Positions 9,690 through 17,288 of a stretch of DNA of 64,000 nucleotides are shown piece after piece (position 1 is the first letter of the stretch; each line of letters begins with the position of its first letter). The notes beneath the pieces are model-generated. The model was not told the origin of the DNA and searched no databases. It worked only from the letters and a program-made list of their open reading frames with translations. Both the position numbers and the translations under genes were made by a program. The stretch is from positions 496,001-560,000 of the forward strand of contig NZ_CP068437.1 in the NCBI RefSeq assembly GCF_016757755.1, in the 5' to 3' direction. This DNA is from Shewanella sp. KX20019. GTDB lineage: Bacteria; Pseudomonadota; Gammaproteobacteria; Enterobacterales; Shewanellaceae.

Positions 9690-10325
9690 ATGAATCTAGC
9701 CACTCTATTTTACGTTTACGACCCTATGTGCAGCTGGTGTTGGGGCTACAAACCAACATGGTCATTCTTAGAAGAGCAATTAAAGCAACAGTTTCCAGAG
9801 CTCGCTATCGAGTATCGTTTAGGTGGGCTTGCAGCGGATACCAATGAGTTGATGCCGTCAGAGATGCAGGATTATTTACAGCAAACATGGCAGCGGATCT
9901 CGGTGGAACTGGGCAGCAAGTTCAACTTCGATTTCTGGGTAGAATGTCAACCTAGAAGAGCCACTTATCCTGCCTGTAGGGGGGTGTTATTAGCGCGAGA
10001 TGCAGGGCTGGAAAAAGAGTTCTATATTGCGGTGCAACATGCATATTATCTTGAGGCGAAGAATCCTGCGGATGATGCAACGCTTATAAGGATTGCAAAG
10101 TCGTTGGGCATGGATGTTGAGGCCTTTTCGTTAGCCCTCAATAGTGACGCTACTCAAAAGCGACTACTGCAAGAGATATCTCAGGCTCGACGATTACCCA
10201 TTCAGGGCTTTCCCTCTTTGGTGATGGCGTTAAATGGTGACCTAATATCAATTGAAGTGGATTATAAAAACGCGCAAACCAGCTTTAATCAAATAGCACT
10301 GCTGATGAAGGAAGTAATAGCGTAG
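9690..10325 (+). CDS. DsbA-family thiol-disulfide oxidoreductase-like protein (FrnE-like)
   Basis: A 211-aa protein with the DsbA fold: a redox motif CSWC (Cys14-Cys17) in DPMCSWCWGY right at the N-terminus, an inserted helical domain, and a cis-proline strand with IQGFPSLVM near residue 172. There is no signal peptide, so it is cytoplasmic, like FrnE/YwbO relatives, rather than a periplasmic DsbA. Cys at about residue 88 (AYPACRG region) also fits this subfamily. ATG start at 9690 with an AGGATG-like ribosome site upstream. It is divergent from the GyrI-domain remnant and converges with the next gene. Confidence 0.85.
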   Translation: MNLATLFYVYDPMCSWCWGYKPTWSFLEEQLKQQFPELAIEYRLGGLAADTNELMPSEMQDYLQQTWQRISVELGSKFNFDFWVECQPRRATYPACRGVLLARDAGLEKEFYIAVQHAYYLEAKNPADDATLIRIAKSLGMDVEAFSLALNSDATQKRLLQEISQARRLPIQGFPSLVMALNGDLISIEVDYKNAQTSFNQIALLMKEVIA

Positions 10326-10336
10326 CGAACACAGGT

Positions 10337-10690
10337 CTACTCTACGCAGTTGACCTGGTGTTTATTGTTAACGGTTAAGGCGAGTATTTTCATATACTGA
10401 TCCTGGGTAACGTAACCGCAGCGGCCATTAATCTGTTTACCGGAAGATAAGCGAATGCGATAGATGTATTCGCCATCCACTTGTTCGGTGCTGTGGTGAA
10501 TGCGCATGGTTTTAGACGGGTCGATATTATCAAATACGAGGTTATTATTGGGAAGGCTGACCTCAACACGGGTAAGCAGTTGCCCTGATTGGTTGTTGAT
10601 CTCTACGCTGGGCATAATGAAGAAGTAGGCATGATAGCCAATAAATAAACACAGGGCAGTAAATAGGCTGAATATAAGGCAGCTGCGCAT
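10337..10690 (-). CDS. Small membrane-anchored protein of unknown function
   Basis: A 117-aa protein from the ATG at 10690, with AGGAG five bases upstream. One N-terminal membrane segment (about residues 5-25) is followed by a mostly beta periplasmic domain. Two cysteines near the end (GRCGY and VNCVE) could form a disulfide. I do not recognise the family. It ends 11 bp from the convergent DsbA-family gene. Confidence 0.65.
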   Translation of the reverse strand: MRSCLIFSLFTALCLFIGYHAYFFIMPSVEINNQSGQLLTRVEVSLPNNNLVFDNIDPSKTMRIHHSTEQVDGEYIYRIRLSSGKQINGRCGYVTQDQYMKILALTVNNKHQVNCVE

Positions 10691-10788
10691 CAATACTCCT
10701 AAGTAAACGTTGAGTAAAAATCAATTTATGTAAGTATAGAAAACTATTCCATTATTTCACTTTAATGCTGTTGATTAGCGTCTCACTA

Positions 10789-11451
10789 TTATCCGCGGTT
10801 AATGGTGATATCTGATATATAACCATGCTCTGTTGCCGTCAGTGCTTGCTTTAACATCAAAGCGGCTTCTTCTGCGCCCATAAATTGACTGGTATTGAGT
10901 GTTTTACCACTGGTATCCCAAAACGGTGTTGCCATACCACCGGGGTATACCGCCACCAGTTTCATTGGATGGTTTTTTAGCTCAAGTCGCACTGACTCAA
11001 CTAAGCCCCGTACAGCCCATTTCGCAGCACAGTAAGTGGACTCTTCGGCCTTCGCAAGTTGCGCCGCTGTCGACATGACCATAACGACGGTGACTGGCTT
11101 ATCTTTATAGCGTTTGACGGCCTCACGCAGTAGCATTATTGCTGAGGTTATATTATTAGTGATTAAAGAATTAATCGCGGCTACAGATTGATCTTCTAAA
11201 CGACCAAAGTAGCCACTGCCAGCACTGTGGATGATGACTGATGGCGTTTGTGGCAATGAATCAAATAGCTCAGTAACAGATTGTTCGTTACTGAGATCGC
11301 AGGCGTGAGAGTCAACATTGGCCCCTAACGTGGTTGCGATGTTGCTTAAGCGCTCAGCATTACGGCCACTGATCCTTACCGTTGTTTCTTGGCTGTATAG
11401 CTCTGCCAATGCGGCACCTAAACCTGAACTCGCGCCGGTTATCAGTATCAT
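10789..11451 (-). CDS. Short-chain dehydrogenase/reductase
   Basis: Classical SDR of 220 aa. The cofactor-binding motif is TGASSGLG (residues 5-12), Ser127 is in VMSTAAQ, and the catalytic YxxxK is Tyr140/Lys144 (STYCAAK). The Arg after the first strand (RISGRN) suggests NADP preference. Substrate unknown. It is the last of three same-strand genes (aroQ, accB-like, SDR) with a gap of about 50 bp after accB-like, and occupies the position accC normally holds. Confidence 0.88.
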   Translation of the reverse strand: MILITGASSGLGAALAELYSQETTVRISGRNAERLSNIATTLGANVDSHACDLSNEQSVTELFDSLPQTPSVIIHSAGSGYFGRLEDQSVAAINSLITNNITSAIMLLREAVKRYKDKPVTVVMVMSTAAQLAKAEESTYCAAKWAVRGLVESVRLELKNHPMKLVAVYPGGMATPFWDTSGKTLNTSQFMGAEEAALMLKQALTATEHGYISDITINRG

Positions 11452-11501
11452 TGCTGTTTATGCCTCTTGGTTATGTTCTTTTTAGAGAGCTTAAGGTCAT
11501 T

Positions 11502-11960
11502 TTACTCTATGACTAATATCGGTTGCGCGAAGTCTATTTGCTCACCATCTTCGACTAATATAGCAGTGATGGTGCCACTCTTGTCTGCTGCGATACTATT
11601 CATCATGGTCATGGCTTCAATGACACAAACAATATCACCTTGTTTCACTTGCTGGCCAAGCAAGCACCAGGGTTTATCGGTGTGTTTTTCTGTTAGGTAG
11701 AGAGTACCGACCATAGGCGATAGTAGCTTATGGCTGTCTACATCATCATATTGTTTGCTAGTGCGAGTATGGCAGTTTGGCTCCGCAATTGCTGCAGCGA
11801 CACTGCTTGCCGGGGCTAAATATGCCTGTGCGCCAGCTTGCATAGGTACTGGGCTGTGGCGACAAATACGTACAGACTCTTCACCCTCTTTGATCTCTAA
11901 CTCGGCAATATCTGACTCTTGAACTAACTCAATCAGTTTCTTTATTTTACGAATATCCAT
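11502..11960 (-). CDS. AccB-like biotin carboxyl carrier homologue lacking the biotin lysine
   Basis: Homologue of the biotin carboxyl carrier protein of acetyl-CoA carboxylase (152 aa, normal length). The N-terminal helix MDIRKIKKLIELV, a shortened Pro/Ala-rich linker and the C-terminal biotinyl domain with SPMVGTLY, the thumb-like insert (TEKHTDKPW) and the final DGEQIDFAQPILVIE are all present. The biotinylation site normally reads EAMKMMN; here it reads EAMTMMN, with codon ACC for Thr118 at 11607-11609. Going from AAA or AAG to ACC takes two base changes, so a sequencing slip is unlikely. Without the lysine it cannot be biotinylated by BirA. It follows aroQ by 15 bp, the usual aroQ-accB order, but accC is absent downstream. 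It is probably a diverged second copy with a regulatory or structural role, or a decaying one. Confidence 0.9.
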   Translation of the reverse strand: MDIRKIKKLIELVQESDIAELEIKEGEESVRICRHSPVPMQAGAQAYLAPASSVAAAIAEPNCHTRTSKQYDDVDSHKLLSPMVGTLYLTEKHTDKPWCLLGQQVKQGDIVCVIEAMTMMNSIAADKSGTITAILVEDGEQIDFAQPILVIE

Positions 11961-11975
11961 AACGGGTCAGCGACC

Positions 11976-12428
11976 TTATTTATTTTTTGATGCGTGTAAT
12001 TGAGCAATCACTGATTGCAACGCAAATTGGTATCCCTGGGCGCCTAAACCGCAGATTACCCCAATGGCTTTATCGGAGAAATAGGAGTGGTGGCGAAAAG
12101 GTTCACGGCTATGGACATTAGACAGATGCACTTCAATGAACGGAATAGCAACACCTAGTAGGGCATCGCGCAGTGCAACACTGGTATGGGTGAAAGCCGC
12201 CGGATTGATAATGACAAAATCGGCATCGGTATTGTGTATCGCCTCAATTAAAAGATGTTCGGCATTAGATTGAATGTGATCGAGTGTCACGTTAGCATCA
12301 GCTGCCTGTTGTTTTAGGCCATTTATAATTTGTTCAAGGGTATGGTGCCCATAATGTCCTGGCTCTCGGCGTCCGAGTAAGTTCAGGTTAGGACCATTAA
12401 CGAGTAATACTTTGGCTTGGCTGCTCAT
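11976..12428 (-). CDS. aroQ: 3-dehydroquinate dehydratase, type II
   Basis: Shikimate pathway enzyme converting 3-dehydroquinate to 3-dehydroshikimate; type II forms a dodecamer. The flexible lid [12 protein letters not shown] contains the catalytic Arg and Tyr26, [16 protein letters not shown] is the substrate-binding signature, EVHLSN carries the catalytic His, and [11 protein letters not shown] holds a binding Arg. The start at 12428 (MSSQAK...) is chosen because AAGGGGA lies five bases upstream; an in-frame start at 12464 has no ribosome site. It is followed by the lysine-less AccB homologue, so this is the aroQ-accB locus or a duplicate of it. Confidence 0.93.
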   Translation of the reverse strand: MSSQAKVLLVNGPNLNLLGRREPGHYGHHTLEQIINGLKQQAADANVTLDHIQSNAEHLLIEAIHNTDADFVIINPAAFTHTSVALRDALLGVAIPFIEVHLSNVHSREPFRHHSYFSDKAIGVICGLGAQGYQFALQSVIAQLHASKNK

Positions 12429-12522
12429 GAAAAATCCCCTTGGATAAACCGTGTTAAAGTGCACGAGTCGTTGATTTCAACAAATATTCATCCGTTTGTC
12501 GAACTCAGATTACTATTGATAT

Positions 12523-12945
12523 TTAATATCCGCTTTTATTCTGTCTTAGGGCCTTGGTCGCCCCTTTCTGCTTTTTACTATCAATTCGGCGACGCTGGCT
12601 ACCTTTCGTCGGTTTGGTTGCGATGCGTTTTTTTTGTACTGCAGTAACACTTGCGACCAAGGTGACAAACTGCTCTAGTGCTGTTTGACGGTTAAAGTCC
12701 TGACTACGACTCTGTTGGCACTTGATAATGATCTTGCCACTTTTAGTGATGCGGTGATCGGCTTTGGCAAGCAGGCGAGCTTGGTAAAACTCTGGCAGTG
12801 ACGAGTTTTTAATATCAAAAATTAGCTGCGCTGCAGTAGATACTTTATTGAGGTGTTGACCACCTGCACCACTGGAGCGTATAAATTGCCATTCAATTTC
12901 ACTATCTTGAATCGAAACTGAGTTGGATATTTTAATTAATGCCAA
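12523..12945 (-). CDS. arfB: Alternative ribosome-rescue factor / peptidyl-tRNA hydrolase ArfB
   Basis: ArfB (YaeJ) of 140 aa, which hydrolyses peptidyl-tRNA on stalled ribosomes lacking a stop codon. The catalytic GGQ (residues 28-30, in SSGAGGQHLNKVS) is intact. The C-terminal tail (about residues 103-140) is strongly basic (KKRIATKPTK, SQRRR, KKQKGATKALRQNK), as needed to enter the mRNA channel. The length excludes RF1/RF2. The start is probably TTG at 12943-12945 with a weak GAGTGAG upstream; no better ATG precedes the conserved region. Confidence 0.92.
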   Translation of the reverse strand: MALIKISNSVSIQDSEIEWQFIRSSGAGGQHLNKVSTAAQLIFDIKNSSLPEFYQARLLAKADHRITKSGKIIIKCQQSRSQDFNRQTALEQFVTLVASVTAVQKKRIATKPTKGSQRRRIDSKKQKGATKALRQNKSGY

Positions 12946-13138
12946 AGAATAATACTCACTCTATTAAGGTTCATCTCAAGCTTCAGTTGACGCTGCTAAG
13001 CTTGATGGAGGTCAATGTTAACAGACTTTAAGCTAAAATAAGGGCTTAAGCCGCTTTTCCTTCAATTTTGATTTGCTATCATCAAGCATTTATTGATACG
13101 ACTTTCTAAACTTAAGAGTAGTGTTACGGAGCCTAAAT

Positions 13139-13498
13139 ATGCTGTGTAAGATCCCCAATATCGCCAAAGGTGTGATTAGCTTATTTGCCAGTGGTCGTTT
13201 ATCCACTGAAGATTACGGTCAAATATTGCAGCCGATGATCGAAAAGTACCAAGACAACAATGGCAAAGTGTGTCTATATGTTGAGGCCGATGTCTTGCTA
13301 GAGGGGTGGGAACATCAATCGTTAGCCGGTAGTGGCGAAGTACAGCTACCCAATTTTGATGCTTTAGTACTGGTCGGTGGGCCTGATTGGTTCGGTAATG
13401 CAGTCAGGTTGCTAGGGCCTTTTATGCAAGGTGAGGTTGCTTGGTTCCCATTGGAGCAGAAGCAAGAAGCGGTAGATTGGGTGGCTGCGCGTACTTAA
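13139..13498 (+). CDS. SpoIIAA-like / STAS-fold protein
   Basis: A 119-aa cytoplasmic protein resembling the SpoIIAA-like (DUF3478) family: an early strand, the VCLYVEADVLLEGW segment, then a VGGPDWFGNAVRLLGPF segment and a final EAVDWVAA helix. These proteins have a STAS/CRAL-TRIO-like fold with no known enzymatic activity. The ATG at 13139 is preferred to a GTG at 13121 because ACGGAG lies eight bases before the ATG. Single gene. Confidence 0.7.
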   Translation: MLCKIPNIAKGVISLFASGRLSTEDYGQILQPMIEKYQDNNGKVCLYVEADVLLEGWEHQSLAGSGEVQLPNFDALVLVGGPDWFGNAVRLLGPFMQGEVAWFPLEQKQEAVDWVAART

Positions 13499-13563
13499 AG
13501 CGCCAACTCTTGGTATACTAGCCGAAAAATAAATATATGCTCCCATCTAAAAAGGATTTAAAT

Positions 13564-13740
13564 ATGTTTCTGCGAAAATTATCAACTGTATGTTTGGCTT
13601 TAGCGTTGGCGGTAGGTGTGACAGCCTGTTCACCTGAAGTGGGTAGTGAAGCCTGGTGCAAGCAGATGAGTGATAAACCGTCAGGTGACTGGTCTACCAA
13701 TGAAGCGACTGACTACGCAAAGCATTGTGTGTTTAAATAG
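13564..13740 (+). CDS. DUF3012-type small lipoprotein
   Basis: A 58-aa lipoprotein. After a short signal, the lipobox VTAC is followed by a domain with EVGSEAWCKQM, DKPSGDW and ATDYAKHCVF, matching the DUF3012 small lipoproteins common in Shewanella and Vibrio. Two cysteines besides the lipid-bearing one may form a disulfide. The ATG at 13564 has AAGGAT upstream. Function unknown. Confidence 0.75.
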   Translation: MFLRKLSTVCLALALAVGVTACSPEVGSEAWCKQMSDKPSGDWSTNEATDYAKHCVFK

Positions 13741-13875
13741 CGCATAAATGGCAAGTATAAGTTTGATGAAGTTCACTAAGGGCAATATAAAAAGTTGTTC
13801 TATGTGAACTTTAAGATATTATGTCTGTCCTATTTGCAAGACCGATACGTTTTTAATTCAATTTATAGGTGAAAT

Positions 13876-14316
13876 TTGCGTTTATTTGCTCCTCAAAATC
13901 TCCTAAAGATGGCAACAGTGCTTATCGCTATTGTTCTCCTGCAATTTGCAGGCGGCAACCTTGGCGCGCACCAGTTACATTTAGGTGATCATGAGCAAGA
14001 GGGCGAATCTCATCCACATATCCAGTTTAATGCTGATGTCACCACATTGGCCCAATGTATTGATGATTGCAGTTGTCCGCTTGAGCAACAAGCAGCGAAC
14101 GAGTCAGGCTCAACAGTGCATGAGCATACTATTTCTAAGACAGAGTCGAAGAGTTTTGACTTATGTCTAGATTGTCCTTGTCATGGCGGTCATGTCACCG
14201 CAATGTCGATTCATTCGATAGTCCCCGCTATTCCTGTTGGTGACATGCTTAAAAGCAATGACAAGCAATACCTACCACCAGTTCAACTGCAAGATTACCG
14301 CCCTCCAATAGTTTGA
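13876..14316 (+). CDS. Cys/His-rich exported protein preceding a metal-efflux operon
   Basis: A 146-aa protein with a hydrophobic N-terminus (about residues 11-28) and a region rich in His and Cys: HQLHLGDHEQE, CIDDCSCPL, then CLDCPCHGGH. These are good candidate soft-metal ligands. A TTG start at 13876 with TAGGTG upstream gives the full hydrophobic segment; an ATG at 13909 has no ribosome site. It stands 364 bp upstream of the TolC-adaptor-RND operon on the same strand, suggesting a periplasmic metal-binding or sensing accessory. No named family recognised. Confidence 0.65.
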   Translation: MRLFAPQNLLKMATVLIAIVLLQFAGGNLGAHQLHLGDHEQEGESHPHIQFNADVTTLAQCIDDCSCPLEQQAANESGSTVHEHTISKTESKSFDLCLDCPCHGGHVTAMSIHSIVPAIPVGDMLKSNDKQYLPPVQLQDYRPPIV

Positions 14317-14680
14317 TCCCTATCAGCATCGAAGTACTGACACCCTGAGTTAAGATGATTGAGCTTTGTTCTCGTCGCTAACCACTGTTGTATTTAATCT
14401 TTGCTGGATCTTTAGCTTTTATTTAGTGTGAGTAAACCCTAATTGTATGCTGTTGGCGAGTCACATCACCACTGGCAATGCATGATAAAGGTGTATCCAT
14501 ACTGCTCTTATAAAGATTGATACTGATGAGCCAATAACGGTTTAGTTATGGGCAGTTGGTATGACATTCGACACCGATATTCTCTTATATAAAGAGTCTT
14601 TGAATATTCACTAAATTAGGGATTTCAAAGCCTTTCTACATTTGAGAGTAATGTTCAGCGTCGGATAGATAGGAATCGCG
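14317..14680. other. Intergenic region upstream of efflux operon
   Basis: No gene is seen in these 364 bp. A palindrome TCTTATATAAAGA lies near 14581-14594 and AT-rich stretches follow, which may be the promoter of the efflux operon. No recognised metal-regulator operator could be assigned by eye. Confidence 0.4.
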
Positions 14681-15985
14681 ATGAAAAAAACCATAATCGC
14701 CAGTCTGTTGCTAGGGTGTTGGGCAAGTGCCGCAACCTCACAGGTAATAGCAGCAGAAGCAGACTTAATGGCAGCAATGCCAACATCACAGCTAAGCACA
14801 TCTAATAGCAAGGCTGGACAGTTTAACGACTGGTTGCCGCAAATGATGTCGAGCTTTAACGCACTGCCAGAAATCCAAGCGCAAACTGCGCGACGTCAAC
14901 AGGCAAAATTGAGTATTCAAGCCGCCGACAGAGCTGTTTATAACCCTGAATTGGGTATGAACTACCAAAATGCGACGGACGATACGTATACGCTCGATAT
15001 CAGTCAAACTATTGATTGGGGAGACAAGCGTGGCGTAGCGACTCGTATGGCCCAGCTTGAGAGTGAAATATTGTTGTCTGATATTACGCTTGAGCGTAGC
15101 CAAATGTTGGCAGAACGCCTGCAAGCGTTGGCTAATCAAGGTCAAGCTCAAAAGGCTCTTCAATTTCAACAGCAACAGTTCAAACGAGCTAAAGCTCAGC
15201 TAGAAATAGCTCGCCAACGTACTGAAGTGGGCGATCTGTCTAGTGTTGAACTGCAGCTAATGCAGCTTGAAGTCGCCAGTAACGCCGCTGATTATGCCTT
15301 GGCGGAACAAGCGTCTATTGCTGCAGATGGTGCCGTATTAGGTTTATTCGGTGACGTAAACCTCCCCTTTTATGACTTCCTCAATACCTTAACTGTTCAA
15401 GCCAGCAAGTTTGATGTTTCTCCGGAGCTGCCTGCGCTGAAAAGTGCCTATCAGCAAGTACTCGTCGCAAAAGTGGCCGCGAAACAAGCCAAGGCTGAAA
15501 ATGCTGCCGATCCGACGATTAGCTTAAGCGCTGAGCGAGAAGGTAATGAGAATAAAGTTGGCGTTGGAGTTTCAATACCGTTGCAGTTCAGAAATAACTA
15601 CAGTGAAGTGATTGCTGTGGCCAGTGAAGGTATCACTATCGCTGAGCAAACTTACCTAGCGCAGGAGCGGGTGCTACTGCAACAGCAGAAGCAGTTCTCA
15701 TTGAGTTTACCTCGGTTAACTCAGCGTTACCAAGACTGGAGTGAGTTAGTACTCACTACTAGTGCGGCAGCAGTAAAAAACTTAGCTCAGCAATGGAGAG
15801 CCGGTGATATTAACACCAGTGATTACCTGCAAAGCCAGAGACAGATAAGCAATAGCTATTTGGCTGGGCTCGCTTTGGAATCAGCCCTGTATGAAAACTG
15901 GCTGACATGGATGGGAGCAAGTGGGCAGCTCGAGTTTTACCTCAATAGCCAGCTTCCGCAAACAGCGCGTACAACAGTTAAGTAA
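14681..15985 (+). CDS. czcC: TolC-family outer-membrane component of heavy-metal efflux (CzcC-like)
   Basis: A 434-aa outer-membrane factor with an N-terminal signal peptide ending around VIAAEA, then two repeats of long helices rich in Gln/Ala with a short strand between. YNPELGMNYQN and ISQTIDWGDKR are typical of the CzcC branch of TolC proteins, and the second half repeats the pattern with LSAEREGNENKVGVGVSIPL. It forms the trans-envelope channel for the adaptor and pump encoded directly downstream (10 bp to the next start). The symbol reflects family position only; the metal is not determined. Confidence 0.85.
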   Translation: MKKTIIASLLLGCWASAATSQVIAAEADLMAAMPTSQLSTSNSKAGQFNDWLPQMMSSFNALPEIQAQTARRQQAKLSIQAADRAVYNPELGMNYQNATDDTYTLDISQTIDWGDKRGVATRMAQLESEILLSDITLERSQMLAERLQALANQGQAQKALQFQQQQFKRAKAQLEIARQRTEVGDLSSVELQLMQLEVASNAADYALAEQASIAADGAVLGLFGDVNLPFYDFLNTLTVQASKFDVSPELPALKSAYQQVLVAKVAAKQAKAENAADPTISLSAEREGNENKVGVGVSIPLQFRNNYSEVIAVASEGITIAEQTYLAQERVLLQQQKQFSLSLPRLTQRYQDWSELVLTTSAAAVKNLAQQWRAGDINTSDYLQSQRQISNSYLAGLALESALYENWLTWMGASGQLEFYLNSQLPQTARTTVK

Positions 15986-15995
15986 GGGCTTGAAT

Positions 15996-17276
15996 ATGAA
16001 AACCAATAATATGATTACGGTAGAAAAAATGAATATTTCACTAAACAAAAGCGCTAAAAAGGGTGTATTTGGACTAAATGCGATTACCCGCGCAATGAGC
16101 TTTGGTTTAATCATGGCGTTAAGCAGCACATTCATTATGCCTATAGTGGCAAATGCGGGTGACGGCCATGACCATGCTGAGGAAGCTTCTGTTAGCAAGG
16201 ATGTAAGCACCGAAGTCATAAAAGACGATGGCCATGGGCATGATGCGGTGGGGGAAGTTGAAGAGGAGCATGGGCTCGATGCACTAAAACTGACTGCGGA
16301 GCAGCGTGAACTGGCCGCTATCGAGGTCGTGAGCTTGACAGAGCAGAGCTTTAGTTTGGAGGCAGTTGCAACTGCAACATTGGTCGTTGACCGTGACCGT
16401 ACGGTCACCATTGCACCACAAGTTGATGTACGCGTACAAAAGCGCAATGTAGTACCAGGGCAAGAAGTGAAGCAAGGTGATGTGTTATTGACTTTAGGTG
16501 GTGTAGCCGTCGCTCAAGCACAAGCTGATTATATCAATGCTGAAGCCGAGTGGAGCCGAGTAAAGCGTATGAGCAAAAGCGCGGTAAGCGCCAGTCGTAG
16601 ACTGCAAGCTCAAGTTGATGCAGAGCTTAAGCGCGCTACACTCGAAGCGATGAAGATGACACCAGGCCAGGTTAAGGCGTTAGCTTCAAGCCCTGAAACC
16701 ATCGGCAGTTATCAACTGTTAGCGCCTATCAATGGCCGTGTGCAGCAAGATTTGGCCATGCTAGGTCAAGTTATTCCAGCGGGTACTGCACTGATGCAGC
16801 TAACCGATGAGTCGCATCTATGGGTGCAAGCAGAGCTGACACCTGCACAAGCTGAGAAAGTGAGTATCGGCACTAAAGCAATTGTGAAGGTGGGTGACAA
16901 AAGTCTAGATGCCAAGATTATTGGGCGCTCACATGAGCTCGATAGTGTGACGCGTACCGAGCAGATTCTGGTGAGCTTTGAAAATGCCGGCCATGTATTA
17001 CACGCCGGGCAGTTTGCTGAACTTTATCTACCCGATGCACAGCAAGGTGGCGTGATACTGCCTGATGCTGCACTGACACGGGGTGGTGATGGCGACTGGC
17101 AGGTCTTTATTGAAGATGAAGATGGTTTTGAAGCCCAAGAGGTTGAGGTCGTTGAGCGTCAACGTGGTATGAACCTAGTTCGTGGTTTGGCACCAGGTAC
17201 TAAAGTTGTGGTTTCCGGGGCATTCTTTTTGTCATCAGAACAAGCGAAATCAGGCTTTGATATTCACGCGCATTAA
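15996..17276 (+). CDS. czcB: Periplasmic adaptor (membrane fusion) protein of heavy-metal RND efflux (CzcB-like)
   Basis: A 426-aa adaptor from the ATG at 15996 (AAGGG upstream). A long N-terminal segment with a signal/TM helix ends near IVANAG. A His/Asp-rich stretch with GDGHDHAEE and GHGHDAVGE follows and is likely to bind metal. Then come the lipoyl-like halves (VVPGQEVKQGDVLL and APINGRVQQ), a short helical hairpin, and beta-barrel and membrane-proximal domains ending in ADTKVVVSGAFFL-type sequence. It couples the RND pump to the TolC-type channel. It begins 10 bp after czcC and ends 12 bp before the pump gene, so the three are one operon. Confidence 0.88.
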   Translation: MKTNNMITVEKMNISLNKSAKKGVFGLNAITRAMSFGLIMALSSTFIMPIVANAGDGHDHAEEASVSKDVSTEVIKDDGHGHDAVGEVEEEHGLDALKLTAEQRELAAIEVVSLTEQSFSLEAVATATLVVDRDRTVTIAPQVDVRVQKRNVVPGQEVKQGDVLLTLGGVAVAQAQADYINAEAEWSRVKRMSKSAVSASRRLQAQVDAELKRATLEAMKMTPGQVKALASSPETIGSYQLLAPINGRVQQDLAMLGQVIPAGTALMQLTDESHLWVQAELTPAQAEKVSIGTKAIVKVGDKSLDAKIIGRSHELDSVTRTEQILVSFENAGHVLHAGQFAELYLPDAQQGGVILPDAALTRGGDGDWQVFIEDEDGFEAQEVEVVERQRGMNLVRGLAPGTKVVVSGAFFLSSEQAKSGFDIHAH

Positions 17277-17288
17277 GAGGTTGTTATT

